From: Pseudoalteromonas luteoviolacea
GTDB taxonomy: Bacteria > Pseudomonadota > Gammaproteobacteria > Enterobacterales > Alteromonadaceae
Reading direction: 5' to 3'
Length of the DNA: 64,000 nt
Assembly (NCBI RefSeq): GCF_018100925.1
Contig: NZ_JAGJEH010000008.1
Span: forward strand, 62,001-126,000
This document shows positions 17,451 to 27,386 of this stretch, piece by piece (within the stretch, counting starts at the first letter, position 1; each line of letters begins with the position of its first letter). Made by a program: the position numbers and the translations under genes. Under the pieces are notes generated by a model, which saw nothing but the letters and a program-made list of their open reading frames with translations, had not been told where the DNA came from and did no database searches.

Positions 17451-18915
17451 CGAATTATTGATCAATGTGACACCAAGCGAAAGTCGAGTCGCACTAATTG
17501 AAAATGGTGTATTGCAGGAAGTTCAAGTAGAGCGTGTTGGCAATTTAGGGATTGTCGGCAATATATATTTGGGCAAAGTGAGCCGGGTTTTACCAGGTAT
17601 GCAGGCTGCTTTTGTAGATATTGGCTTAGAAAAAGCCGCATTTTTGCATGCTTCTGATATTGTCAGTAGTGCATCTATTGAAGAAGCTGTTGAAGAGCAG
17701 CCGATAAAAAAAGTACAAGATATTAGAGAACTGGTTAAGCAGGGCCAGTTTATTATGGTTCAGGTAGTCAAAGATCCTATAGGCACCAAAGGGGCGCGTT
17801 TGACCACAGACATAACCATACCATCTCGCTATCTGGTATTTATGCCCGATGCTACCCATGTCGGAGTTAGCCAAAGAATTGAAACCGAAGAAGAGCGCGA
17901 CCGCTTAAAACGTATTGTCGCACAGTACAACGACGAGAACGGCGGGTTTATTGTCCGCACGGCTGCTGAAGGTGCAGCTGAAGCCGAATTGAAGCACGAT
18001 GCTGAATTTTTAAAAAAGCTCTGGCAAAAAATAGTCAGCAAACGCAGAAAAACCAGCAAAGCGAGCATACTGCACGAAGATTTAACACTCGCATTTCGTA
18101 CGTTACGCGATTATGTCGGTGAAGATATGGAGCGCATAAGAGTGGATTCAAAGCTCACATATCAACAGCTAAAGTCTTTTACAGAAGAGTTTGTCCCGCA
18201 ACTTTCAGAAACACTTGAGTATTATCCGGGTGAGCGCCCTATCTTTGACTTGTTTGATGTAGAAGCTGAAATTCAAAAAGCATTGCATCGCAAAGTGGAG
18301 CTAAAATCTGGTGGGTACTTGATCATTGACCAGACAGAGGCAATGACAACTGTAGATGTTAATACTGGTGCGTTTGTAGGCCATAGAAACCTCGAAGAAA
18401 CGATCTTTAATACCAATGTTGAAGCGACTTCCGCAATCGCCCGTCAGCTTAGGTTAAGGAACCTTGGCGGTATTATTATTATTGACTTTATCGATATGAT
18501 TTCCGATGAACACAAGCGGCGTGTATTGCATTCATTAGAAGCGGCGCTGGCAAAAGATCGTGCTAAAGCGAATATTAATGGTTTATCTGCACTCGGTCTT
18601 GTGGAAATGACGCGCAAGCGCACCAGAGAAAGCTTAGAGCATATTTTATGTGATGTTTGTCCATCGTGCTCAGGCAGAGGCTCACTCAAAACTGTTGAAA
18701 CAGTATGTTATGAGATATTACGTGAAATAGTGCGGGTAAATAGGGCCTATGATGCTGACAAGTTTATGGTGTATGCATCTGCGGCTGTGAGTGAGGCGCT
18801 GGTGAATGATGAGTATCATAATTTGGCGGAGCTTGAGCTGTTCATCGGAAAGCAAGTGAGTATCCAAACTGAGAACTTGTACAGCCAAGAGCAGTTTGAT
18901 GTGGTAATGATGTAG
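17443..18915 (+). CDS. rng: ribonuclease G
   Basis: 490 residues, like E. coli RNase G (489). The S1 domain is near residues 38-120 (GNIYLGKVSRVLPGMQAAFVDIG). The catalytic DNase I-like region carries the metal ligands in TTVDVNTGAF and IIIDFIDM. A Zn-link CxxC (CDVCPSCSGRG) holds the dimer in RNase E/G. Unlike RNase E there is no long C-terminal scaffold. It matures 16S rRNA 5' ends and degrades some mRNAs. It lies inside the mre-yhdE-rng-yhdP run with overlapping or near-abutting reading frames. Confidence 0.96.
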   Translation: MSSELLINVTPSESRVALIENGVLQEVQVERVGNLGIVGNIYLGKVSRVLPGMQAAFVDIGLEKAAFLHASDIVSSASIEEAVEEQPIKKVQDIRELVKQGQFIMVQVVKDPIGTKGARLTTDITIPSRYLVFMPDATHVGVSQRIETEEERDRLKRIVAQYNDENGGFIVRTAAEGAAEAELKHDAEFLKKLWQKIVSKRRKTSKASILHEDLTLAFRTLRDYVGEDMERIRVDSKLTYQQLKSFTEEFVPQLSETLEYYPGERPIFDLFDVEAEIQKALHRKVELKSGGYLIIDQTEAMTTVDVNTGAFVGHRNLEETIFNTNVEATSAIARQLRLRNLGGIIIIDFIDMISDEHKRRVLHSLEAALAKDRAKANINGLSALGLVEMTRKRTRESLEHILCDVCPSCSGRGSLKTVETVCYEILREIVRVNRAYDADKFMVYASAAVSEALVNDEYHNLAELELFIGKQVSIQTENLYSQEQFDVVMM

Positions 18916-18921
18916 GCAATT

Positions 18922-21900
18922 ATGCACCCCAAAACAATCTGCTTTTTTTGTATCAGAAAAGCGTGGCAAATCTTTGCTGTGACTTTGGTTATGATCGCGG
19001 TATTGGTTTCGCTGTTAAAATTAAGCCTGCCGTATGCCAATGATTACAAAAATAGCATTGAATCTTTGATTTACAGGCAACTTAATGTTGAATTGAGTAT
19101 CGGCTCTATCAGCGCTAGCTGGCAAGGAACAGGGCCTGCCTTACTGCTCGAAAATGTCAGTTTTGAAGACAATCTAAACGCACCTATTTCACTGCACATT
19201 GACAACACGAGTTTGCAAGTCAATGTCGTGCAATCTCTTAGGCAATGGCAGTTGGTGTCAAACTATTTCGTGTTAGATGGTTTCAAAGCTAATATTCACC
19301 TTGATAGACTTGATTTGCAGGGGGATTCTGGAGATTTTGAGCAGCAAGCACTGATTGAAGGGCTGTTTTTGGGGGAAACCGGACACTTTGCAGTACAAAA
19401 TAGTGAAGTAAATTTATTTAAAGCAAACAAACCACACCACAGCGTACTTATTCAAGATATGGTGTGGCAGAACAGCGCCAGTGCACATCACGGTGAAGGC
19501 CGCTTAATATTCCCAAGCCTTTCACAGGGAAGCTTAAATACACGAGTCAAACTCACAGGGGAGACTCTGCAAAGCATCGAAGGTGATATTTACCTGCAAG
19601 CCAGTGACCTGAATGTTTTAGACTTAATCGACGAGCATTTCAATACTAACCATCGCGCGTTAAGTGCAAGTATTAACGGGCAATTGTGGGCCAGCCTAGA
19701 GTTAGGTAGATTAAAAGATATTTTGGTCCAATTTGAACCGAGTTACATCACTTGGTTATCTGATAATGAGCCCAACAAACTGGGTTTAGATAGCGGTCAA
19801 TTCTATCTAGAGCCGTCAGATCAAGGTTGGTCACTTTCAAGTTCGGAATTTATATTTCGTAGCGCCGAGCAAGTATACCAGCCAGCGCACTTTCAAGGGG
19901 TATGGTCTGTCGATCAAGGCACTCTTTGGCTTCAGCAACTTAACTTAGAGCCGTTCGCGCATGCCCTTGCTCTGACCCACTACAACTGGGCTAAGGAAGT
20001 TGGTAAAAGTGACTTTCAGGGAACTTTAAGCAAAGCAAAGCTGCAATGGGAGACTCATACAGGTTTAAGTATTTGGAGCTCCTTAAAGGATGTGGGTTGG
20101 CAAGAAACTGATGCCGCACCAGGACTGGAAGGACTTAATCTGGAGTTCAATTGGCAAGCGCAGCGTGGTGTTGTAAGTGTTAGTGCGCATCAACGCCAGC
20201 TTATCACTGGCCCGCGTTTTGTTGCGCCGATTGACATCGATGAGCTCAACGGTGATATCCACTTTTGGCAGGACAGTAATGCCAAGTGGCACGTTGATTC
20301 CGATAATTTATGGCTAAGTAATTCGCAACTTGCGGTAGCGTTAGAGTTTCATACTCGGCTATTTGAGCAGCCTGAATTGGATTTATACGCAGAGGCCTAC
20401 GGCAAAGACGCGTCTATTGCTGGACGATATTTTCCATTGGAACTTATGCATAGCAATTTGGTTGAATACCTTGAACAGGGCATCATTGCAGGTAAGCATG
20501 TTAATGCTCAAGTGCTTTTTTCAGGGCCTTTGACTGAGTTTCCTTTTCGTGGTCAACAGGGGCAATTTGAAGTGCTTGCGCTTATTGATGATGCTGAGTT
20601 TTTATTTGCACCTGATTGGCCTAGTGTAAAAAATGCGGGCGTAGAATTGCATTTTCACAATGAACGTATGGATATTACGGCCGACTCAGGGCAATTAGCA
20701 AATCAGTCAATCACTGGTGAAGTAGTGGTAAGTCTCCCAGATCTTGAGCAAGCCGACAATCTTTATGTCAATATAAAACAACAAACAGAGGCCGCAAGCT
20801 TACTATCATTCTTTGCTGCTACGCCAATAGCAGATCCACTCGTCAATGTATTTGAAATTGTGCAAGGCTCAGGTCAAGTATCCGGCAATATTGAACTTGA
20901 TATAGATCTTAATAACCTCGATGTTATCGCTAAAGGAGTTGTTGACCTCAATGACATTGGTGTTTTCCTGAGTAAACCGGGTATGCAATTAAACAATGTG
21001 TTTGGGGAGCTAACTTTTCATGATGATGAAATAGCACTCCTTAATGCCAAAGCAACTTGGCTTAGTATGCCGATGGATTTTTCTGTGAATGGCAGTGGCG
21101 ATCAAGACAGTTATGAAGTGAGTGTATCGACTAACTTATTGGCATCTAGTGAGCATTTACTTCCCTATGGGCATGGTTTAATGGATGGTTTCTTGGCAGG
21201 CGAAGCTGCATTGGAAACCCAGTTAACGCTGAATTTTGCTGAGCGAGGTTTTAACTATTTAGCGAGTTTTAGCTCCGATTTAAGTGATGTGTCTGTCATG
21301 TTACCCGCGCCCTATAGCCAAGAGGCAGGCACTAAAGGGAAGCTAATTGGCGAAGTGAGAGGCGATGATATTTCTAACCTGATCACTGCAAATGTAAATG
21401 ATTTACTCTATTTCAATGGCATTTTAGATAACCAAAGTGGTCAGTTCAGCAAAGCGCATTTGATTGTGAGTGAGCAAAATCGTGGTTTAGAGCAGTCTGG
21501 GTTCAATGTAACCATCGACCATGCTCAGTTGCAACTAGATGAGTGGTTTGCCTTTTTAGACAGGATAATAGAAAAAAGCGAAAAGTCAGACAGTGATGCT
21601 GAAAGTCTGTTACCTGCACTCAATGAAATCCGAGCTAACCTCAGTGAGCTAACTATCGGAGATGTGTTGTTTAACGACTTCGAAATGGTAATGCGTCCGA
21701 ATGAGCAAGGTTTGTCAATGCGCTTAAATGGCAAGGAGCTCAGGGCACAAGTACAATTTCCAACACAGCCAACTTTGCCGATAAGAGTACAGGCAGATTA
21801 TTTAAGGCTCAATTCAAAACAACCCTCTCAAACAGAGCAAATAGACCAAGCTAGTTCACCACAAGATGACAGCTGGCTGGCCAATATTCCGGCAATAGAG

Positions 21901-22998
21901 TTTGGTTGTGATGATTGTCGTGTGAATCAGTATCAATTGGATAGAGTGACCTTGTCCATGCTTGGTAATGGTGAGCAACTAACGATCAGCAATCTTAACA
22001 TTGATAAGGGCGCACATTCGTTGACAGCTAATGGCAGCTGGAGCGATGGTCGCTCACAACTAAGTGGTAATTTAAGTAGCGCTGACTTTGGTGACTTGAT
22101 GGAAGAGTTTGATATCACCTCTACTGTTAAGGACTCTCAAGCAAATATTGACTTTGATTTAAACTGGCAAGCCGCACCGTATGATTTTCAGTGGGCAACA
22201 TTAGGTGGAGATATTAAATGGCGATTAGGAGAGGGACATTTAACTGACATCAGTGATCAAGGTGCGCGTGTTTTTTCATTGCTTAGTCTAGATTCCTTGG
22301 TGCGCAAATTGAAACTCGACTTTAGAGATGTGTTTGCAAAAGGGTTTTTCTACAATCAAATGGAAGGCAGCTTGCAGTTGAATAACGGTATTGCTTATAC
22401 CCAAGACACTAAAATGGATGGTGTACCTGCCGACCTTAGCATTTCAGGTTACGCAAATTTAAAAACGCATGAAATCAACTATGATTTGGCGATTGCGCCA
22501 CAAGTTACTTCAAGCCTACCAGTTATTGTGGGGTGGATGGTTAATCCAGTGACTGGCCTTGCTGCACTGGCAATTGATAAAGTTATCCATTCTGCTCGTG
22601 TGATCTCTGAAATTAATTTTAAAGTAACCGGCACAATGCAAGAGCCCGTAGTCACCGAAGTGGACCGCAAGAGCAGAGAAGTTACTCTTCCTGGTGTAAA
22701 GCCTCCTGCTTCAACTGAGCCTGCAGTGCCGAGCGATACAAAACAGCCAGATAAGGAAAACCCAGAAGGGTCTAAAAAGGATGCTGATACTACCGCGCCT
22801 TTACAGGTTCCTGTCAAGCAACAAAACCCTTCACAAACATCCGACACGGAGCAAAAACGTAAGCAGCTTGGCAATGGAGTACCTGAAGCACCAGCATTTA
22901 TGTCAGCTGACAGCGAAGTACAACAAAGTATCAAGACTGACGAGGGCCGTTTGTCGAGTGGTAAAATAAAAACACCGTACATCTTTGACTTAAAGTGA
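18922..22998 (+). CDS. yhdP: YhdP, AsmA-like phospholipid transport protein
   Basis: 1358 residues with one N-terminal membrane anchor (AWQIFAVTLVMIAVLVSLLKL), then a very long beta-strand-rich periplasmic region typical of the AsmA/YhdP group. The C-terminal portion has the family block with WRLGEGHLTDIS and VIVGWMVNPVTGLAALAIDK. E. coli YhdP has 1266 residues and helps move phospholipids to the outer membrane together with TamB and YdbH. The excess length here is mainly a Pro/Ser/Lys-rich tail after about residue 1240, ending in IKTPYIFDLK. The start is 6 bp after the rng stop codon. Confidence 0.93.
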   Translation: MHPKTICFFCIRKAWQIFAVTLVMIAVLVSLLKLSLPYANDYKNSIESLIYRQLNVELSIGSISASWQGTGPALLLENVSFEDNLNAPISLHIDNTSLQVNVVQSLRQWQLVSNYFVLDGFKANIHLDRLDLQGDSGDFEQQALIEGLFLGETGHFAVQNSEVNLFKANKPHHSVLIQDMVWQNSASAHHGEGRLIFPSLSQGSLNTRVKLTGETLQSIEGDIYLQASDLNVLDLIDEHFNTNHRALSASINGQLWASLELGRLKDILVQFEPSYITWLSDNEPNKLGLDSGQFYLEPSDQGWSLSSSEFIFRSAEQVYQPAHFQGVWSVDQGTLWLQQLNLEPFAHALALTHYNWAKEVGKSDFQGTLSKAKLQWETHTGLSIWSSLKDVGWQETDAAPGLEGLNLEFNWQAQRGVVSVSAHQRQLITGPRFVAPIDIDELNGDIHFWQDSNAKWHVDSDNLWLSNSQLAVALEFHTRLFEQPELDLYAEAYGKDASIAGRYFPLELMHSNLVEYLEQGIIAGKHVNAQVLFSGPLTEFPFRGQQGQFEVLALIDDAEFLFAPDWPSVKNAGVELHFHNERMDITADSGQLANQSITGEVVVSLPDLEQADNLYVNIKQQTEAASLLSFFAATPIADPLVNVFEIVQGSGQVSGNIELDIDLNNLDVIAKGVVDLNDIGVFLSKPGMQLNNVFGELTFHDDEIALLNAKATWLSMPMDFSVNGSGDQDSYEVSVSTNLLASSEHLLPYGHGLMDGFLAGEAALETQLTLNFAERGFNYLASFSSDLSDVSVMLPAPYSQEAGTKGKLIGEVRGDDISNLITANVNDLLYFNGILDNQSGQFSKAHLIVSEQNRGLEQSGFNVTIDHAQLQLDEWFAFLDRIIEKSEKSDSDAESLLPALNEIRANLSELTIGDVLFNDFEMVMRPNEQGLSMRLNGKELRAQVQFPTQPTLPIRVQADYLRLNSKQPSQTEQIDQASSPQDDSWLANIPAIEFGCDDCRVNQYQLDRVTLSMLGNGEQLTISNLNIDKGAHSLTANGSWSDGRSQLSGNLSSADFGDLMEEFDITSTVKDSQANIDFDLNWQAAPYDFQWATLGGDIKWRLGEGHLTDISDQGARVFSLLSLDSLVRKLKLDFRDVFAKGFFYNQMEGSLQLNNGIAYTQDTKMDGVPADLSISGYANLKTHEINYDLAIAPQVTSSLPVIVGWMVNPVTGLAALAIDKVIHSARVISEINFKVTGTMQEPVVTEVDRKSREVTLPGVKPPASTEPAVPSDTKQPDKENPEGSKKDADTTAPLQVPVKQQNPSQTSDTEQKRKQLGNGVPEAPAFMSADSEVQQSIKTDEGRLSSGKIKTPYIFDLK

Positions 22999-22999
22999 T

Positions 23000-23836
23000 A
23001 TGAATTTTATGACTGTAAATGATGCCAATGTGGTTGTGATCCCAATGTGTTCAGGCATGAATCCTGAAGAGAACTTTAGCTATGTCGCACAACAGTTAGA
23101 AGCACTCACCATAGAGGGGCGAACCTTAGTGTGTCTACCCGAAGCTTGGTTGGCATTTTGCAAAAGTGGTTCAGATACTTACGAGATCGCAAGTAACAGC
23201 GAGTATTGGATAGAGAAAATCTCGCAGCTATGTAAACGCAATAAGATATGGCTGAGTGCGGGGACTATTCCTATCTCGTGCACTTCTGAAAAATACTATG
23301 CAGCTAGCTGTCTGTTTAATGAACAAGGGGAACTTGTTGCTCAGTATAATAAAATCCATTTATTTGATGCTGATGTACGCGATAAATCGAAGCAGTATCG
23401 AGAATCTCAACACACAGAAGCTGGGAATGAAGTTGTAGTTGTAGATAGTCCCTTTGGTAGACTAGGCTTAAGTGTGTGCTATGACATGCGCTTTACAGGA
23501 TTATATCAAGTTCAGCGCGAGCAGGGCGCCTCTATATTGCTGATCCCCAGCGCATTTACTACCGTGACGGGTAAAGCACATTGGTTGCCGTTATTGCAAG
23601 CTAGAGCCATCGAAACACAAAGCTTTGTTATTGCCGCAGCGCAAGTTGGGGAGCACCAAAATGGACGAGCAACATATGGTCACAGTGTCATAATTTCTCC
23701 TTGGGGAGAGATACAAGATAATAGTGAATTATCTTTGAAGCCAATACAAAGACGGTTAAATTTAGCCGAGCTGGACAATATCAGGCTGTCTATGCCTGTG
23801 TTCAAGCACAATCGATTTAAGAGCAATATTATATGA
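23000..23836 (+). CDS. carbon-nitrogen hydrolase (nitrilase family, Nit1/deaminated glutathione amidase type)
   Basis: 278 residues with the complete nitrilase triad: Glu in LPEAW, Lys in YNKIHLFDADV and Cys in SVCYDMRF. YNKIHLFD is characteristic of the Nit1/Nit2/YafV-related branch, which removes the amide of deaminated glutathione or omega-amidates. The exact substrate is inferred from that motif. It starts one base after the yhdP stop codon and overlaps tldD by 4 bases, so it belongs to the same operon. E. coli has no gene between yhdP and tldD. Confidence 0.9.
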   Translation: MNFMTVNDANVVVIPMCSGMNPEENFSYVAQQLEALTIEGRTLVCLPEAWLAFCKSGSDTYEIASNSEYWIEKISQLCKRNKIWLSAGTIPISCTSEKYYAASCLFNEQGELVAQYNKIHLFDADVRDKSKQYRESQHTEAGNEVVVVDSPFGRLGLSVCYDMRFTGLYQVQREQGASILLIPSAFTTVTGKAHWLPLLQARAIETQSFVIAAAQVGEHQNGRATYGHSVIISPWGEIQDNSELSLKPIQRRLNLAELDNIRLSMPVFKHNRFKSNII

Positions 23837-25272
23837 ATCAAGTTGAAAAAAGCTTGTTAGCTGATAGCCAGTTAACTAGAGAGCAGCTAGAGCAAACACT
23901 CAGCTACATTCACCAGTACAATGTGGATTATTCCGATCTGTACTTTCAATCTAGCTATCATGAAACTTGGGTACTTGAAGATGGCAAGATAAAAGAGGGA
24001 AGCTATAACATTGAGCGTGGTGTCGGTGTGCGAGCAGTTAGTGGAGAGCAGACTGGGTTTAGTTATTCTGATGCCATCAATCTAGAAGCCATTAATCAAG
24101 CTGCTGAGGCGGCGAGGTCGATTGCTCAGCAAGGAAAATCGCAAAGTGTGCAAGTGTTTACTGATATCCAGGCACCTGTTCAATTTCAGCCAGTTCAACC
24201 GTTATTGAGTATGAGTGATGAAGAGAAAATATCATTGCTTAGAGAAGTCGATAGTGCAATTAGAGATTTGGCTCCGGATGCACAGCAAGTCGTTTGTTCT
24301 ATCGCAGCAGTATATGAAGAAGTATTGATAGCGGCAAGTGATGGTACATTTGCCACTGATATTCGTCCTTTAGTTCGTTTAAATTGCTCTGTGTTATTGG
24401 AAAATAATGGCCGCAGAGAGCGAGGGAGTGCCGGTGGTGGTGCGCGTTTGGATTATGGTTACTTTAAAGAACTTGAAAACGGTAAACCACGTTGGATGAG
24501 TTACGTCGAAGAAGCGGTAAGACAAGCACAGGTCAACCTGACAGCTATTGATGCTCCCGCTGGTACCATGCCTGTAGTATTGGGCGCCGGTTGGCCTGGA
24601 GTGCTATTACATGAAGCTGTAGGACATGGCTTGGAAGGTGATTTTAACCGCAAAGGGGCTTCTGCCTTTAGTGGTCGAGTCGGTGAGCAAGTGGCGTCAT
24701 CGCTGTGCACGGTCGTAGACGACGGTACAATGGCTAACCGACGTGGTTCTTTAAATATAGATGATGAAGGTACACCTGCAGGTTATAATATATTGATTGA
24801 AAAGGGTGTTTTGAAAGGTTACATGCAGGATAAGACCAATGCCCGATTGATGGATGCAAAGCCTACTGGTAATGCTCGCAGAGAATCATTTGCGCATTTA
24901 CCTATGCCTCGAATGACAAATACTTATATGTTGCCGGGGGAGAGCACACAGCAAGACATCATCAGCTCGGTGAAAAAGGGGATTTTTGCGAGAAACTTCG
25001 GTGGAGGCCAAGTTGACATCACTTCAGGGAAGTTCGTATTTTCTGCTTCAGAAGCGTATTTGATTGAAGATGGTAAAGTAACTCAGCCGATTAAAGGCGC
25101 GACGTTGATCGGCAATGGTCCAGAAGCCATGCAGCAGATCTCCATGGTTGGAAACGATTTAGAGCTCGACAGAGGCGTAGGTGTTTGTGGTAAAGACGGT
25201 CAAAGTGTGCCAGTTGGTGTCGGCCAGCCAAGCCTTAAAATTGATCAGCTTACGGTAGGTGGTACTGCTTAA
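23833..25272 (+). CDS. tldD: metalloprotease subunit TldD
   Basis: 479 residues, close to E. coli TldD (481). It carries the zinc motif HEAVGH at about residues 260-265 and a cysteine in the C-terminal RGVGVCGKDGQ, the third ligand in known structures. With PmbA (TldE) it forms a heterodimeric protease that removes leader peptides (microcin B17) and degrades unfolded peptides such as CcdA. It overlaps the nitrilase gene by 4 bases at its start. Its partner pmbA lies 0.7 kb downstream on the same strand, beyond darP. Confidence 0.97.
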   Translation: MNQVEKSLLADSQLTREQLEQTLSYIHQYNVDYSDLYFQSSYHETWVLEDGKIKEGSYNIERGVGVRAVSGEQTGFSYSDAINLEAINQAAEAARSIAQQGKSQSVQVFTDIQAPVQFQPVQPLLSMSDEEKISLLREVDSAIRDLAPDAQQVVCSIAAVYEEVLIAASDGTFATDIRPLVRLNCSVLLENNGRRERGSAGGGARLDYGYFKELENGKPRWMSYVEEAVRQAQVNLTAIDAPAGTMPVVLGAGWPGVLLHEAVGHGLEGDFNRKGASAFSGRVGEQVASSLCTVVDDGTMANRRGSLNIDDEGTPAGYNILIEKGVLKGYMQDKTNARLMDAKPTGNARRESFAHLPMPRMTNTYMLPGESTQQDIISSVKKGIFARNFGGGQVDITSGKFVFSASEAYLIEDGKVTQPIKGATLIGNGPEAMQQISMVGNDLELDRGVGVCGKDGQSVPVGVGQPSLKIDQLTVGGTA

Positions 25273-25279
25273 CATCAGT

Positions 25280-25303
25280 ATGAGGGGAAGAAGCTCCCCT
25301 CAT
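25280..25303. terminator. shared terminator between tldD and darP
   Basis: ATGAGGGGA and TCCCCTCAT form a 9-bp perfect stem with a 6-nt loop in the 39-bp gap between converging genes. It is suited to act in both directions; the U-tracts are short. Confidence 0.7.
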
Positions 25304-25311
25304 AATATCAA

Positions 25312-25836
25312 CTAGGGCAAGATGGCTTCTTTTAAGTATTGAAACAGTTCTTTGTACCCTTTCGCAGGTTTTTCTGCTTTTAGTTCCTTGTTCGCTTGAC
25401 GGACGAGTTGACGCAGCTTTTGTCGCTCCATGCTTGGGTGTTGTTCAAGCAGTTCATTAATTTTGCTATCACCACGCTCGAGTACTTCATCGCGAACTCG
25501 TTCAACTTGGCCGAGTAATACTTCCGCTTGGTTGTTTTTGTTTAATAACATATCTAAGGCGGACTGAAGCTGCTCTACATTGTCAGTAGTTCTTAGTACT
25601 TTCGCGATGTAATTCATGTGGCGGCGATAGGCATCGTGTTTACCACGAATTTTGTCAGCGAGCGCCATGGCTTCAATGAGCTCGTTGCTCAGTGGCAGCT
25701 TTTCGCGTTGTTTTTTCCCCAGCTCTGCTATATCAATGCCAAGTTGTTGATATTGTTGAGCATCCCTTTTTAATTCGCTCTTGGATACATAGATGATTTC
25801 TTCATCTTCAATGTTGTGATCTGGTTTTTTTGCCAT
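25312..25836 (-). CDS. darP: ribosome-associated protein DarP (YjgA, DUF615)
   Basis: 174 residues, highly charged, opening with an acidic stretch and EIIYVSKSELKRDAQ, the family hallmark. Long helices rich in Glu and Lys follow, then a C-terminal GYKELFQYLKEAI. E. coli YjgA/DarP (183 residues) acts in late 50S subunit assembly. In E. coli yjgA is also beside pmbA, divergently as here. There are 151 bp between the darP start and the pmbA ATG at 25988. Confidence 0.93.
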   Translation of the reverse strand: MAKKPDHNIEDEEIIYVSKSELKRDAQQYQQLGIDIAELGKKQREKLPLSNELIEAMALADKIRGKHDAYRRHMNYIAKVLRTTDNVEQLQSALDMLLNKNNQAEVLLGQVERVRDEVLERGDSKINELLEQHPSMERQKLRQLVRQANKELKAEKPAKGYKELFQYLKEAILP

Positions 25837-25987
25837 AATCTAAGGCCATAAAATATTACAATTATATTGATTATACCAAGAAGCGACAAAAAATATCGCT
25901 CATACTGCTGCCTTTAGTGATCTATCCCAGCGAAAATGCCACTCCTGTGTTAGGATTGTAATGTTTACAAGTATTTGGAAAATCAAC

Positions 25988-27337
25988 ATGAATGATAACC
26001 AAGCTGGATCTATATACCAGCAAATCGACGAAGTAAAAGATGCTGTCTCCGAAGTGCTGGAGCTTGCATCCCAGTTGGGTGCAACTTCTGCTGAAGCGGC
26101 GATGAGTCGCACTTCAGGGCTATCGGTTAGTACACGAATGGGTGAGGTCGATACGATTGAGTTTAATCAAGACGGCAGCTTGGGGATCAGTGTTTATGTT
26201 GGTAATCATAAGGGTTCTGCTTCCACTGCGGATCTAAGTAAGCAAGCATTGCGCTCTGTTGTGAAAAAAGCCATAGAAATAGCTAAGTACACGGCCGATG
26301 ATGATTGCAATGGTTTAGCTGATAAGGATCTGATGGCGCGTTCTATGCCTGAATTGGACCTCTATCACCCTTGGTCTTTATCTCCGCAAGAAGCTATTGA
26401 GCACTGTATAGAAGCGGAAAAATCAGCGCTTGAATTTGATAGTCGCATTGTAAATTCTGACGGTGCGAGTATCGCTTCTCACCAAGGGTTGCGCGTGTAT
26501 GGAAATAGTCATGGATTTCTCGCAGGTTTCCCTCGTACACGCCACACATTGAGCACTATGGTTATTGGTCAAGAAGGCGATGTGATGCAAAGGGATTCAG
26601 CATTCAGTATCGCGAGAAAACACGAACTGTTAAAAGCGCCCAATACAGTTGGTATCGAAGCCGCACAGTCTACAATTGCCAAACTTAATAGCCAGAAGCT
26701 ATCCACGATGAAAGTGCCAGTGGTATTTCGTGCTGACATTGCAAATAGTTTATTTGGTCACTTGGTTTCTGCGATTGGCGGAGGTGCGCTGTATCGTAAA
26801 TCGAGCTTTTTACTAGATACACTCGGTAAGCAAATTTTTAATCCATGCGTTTCTATTGCTGAACGACCGCATTTATTGCAAGGTCTGGCGTCAAGCTCGT
26901 TTGACAGTGAAGGGGTGTATACGCAGGATAGAGAGATAGTCGTCGACGGTACATTACAAACTTATTTAATGGCAAGCTATGCGGCAAGAAAGATGGGCAT
27001 GAAGGCGACAGGGCATGCGGGTGGCATTCACAACTGGTTAATTCAAAAAACACATGATGACCTGAGCGCTGTGCTAAAAGAGATGGGCACAGGTTTGTTA
27101 GTCACAGAGCTAATGGGGCAAGGGGTTAACACGGTAACCGGTGATTACTCTCGCGGCGCTGCGGGTTTTTGGGTAGAAAATGGCGAAATTCAATACCCTG
27201 TAAGTGAAATTACCATAGCGGGTAATCTCAAAGACATGTTCCATAATATTCAAGCAATTGGTGGAGATGTCGAGTTGAGAGGTGCCGTTCAAACTGGTTC
27301 GGTGCTGATAGAAAGTATGCAAATCGCCGGAGAATAA
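25988..27337 (+). CDS. pmbA: metalloprotease-related subunit PmbA (TldE)
   Basis: 449 residues from the ATG at 25988, matching E. coli PmbA (450). An in-frame ATG at 25961 has AGGA five bases upstream and is a serious alternative (458 residues). Diagnostic segments are SVSTRMGEVDTIEF, NSHGFLAGFPRTRHTLS, STMKVPVVF, STGHAGGIHNW-like TGHAGGIHNW, and ELMGQGVNTVTGDYSRGAAGFWVE. As in the family, it lacks the HExxxH zinc motif found in TldD and serves as its non-catalytic partner. The 3' end shares a 12-bp terminator stem with mgtE. Confidence 0.96.
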   Translation: MNDNQAGSIYQQIDEVKDAVSEVLELASQLGATSAEAAMSRTSGLSVSTRMGEVDTIEFNQDGSLGISVYVGNHKGSASTADLSKQALRSVVKKAIEIAKYTADDDCNGLADKDLMARSMPELDLYHPWSLSPQEAIEHCIEAEKSALEFDSRIVNSDGASIASHQGLRVYGNSHGFLAGFPRTRHTLSTMVIGQEGDVMQRDSAFSIARKHELLKAPNTVGIEAAQSTIAKLNSQKLSTMKVPVVFRADIANSLFGHLVSAIGGGALYRKSSFLLDTLGKQIFNPCVSIAERPHLLQGLASSSFDSEGVYTQDREIVVDGTLQTYLMASYAARKMGMKATGHAGGIHNWLIQKTHDDLSAVLKEMGTGLLVTELMGQGVNTVTGDYSRGAAGFWVENGEIQYPVSEITIAGNLKDMFHNIQAIGGDVELRGAVQTGSVLIESMQIAGE

Positions 27338-27357
27338 ATAGATAAAACTATACGATG

Positions 27358-27386
27358 TCTTGCTCTAAGTCAGGCTTAGAGCAAGA
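27358..27386. terminator. shared terminator between pmbA and mgtE
   Basis: TCTTGCTCTAAG and CTTAGAGCAAGA form a perfect 12-bp stem around a 5-nt loop. It lies between the converging ends and includes the last codons and stop of mgtE. Confidence 0.8.

Noticed and set aside
22479..22982. 167-codon open frame antisense to the yhdP 3' end
   Set aside because: It shadows low-complexity YhdP codons and has no start signal or recognisable domain.
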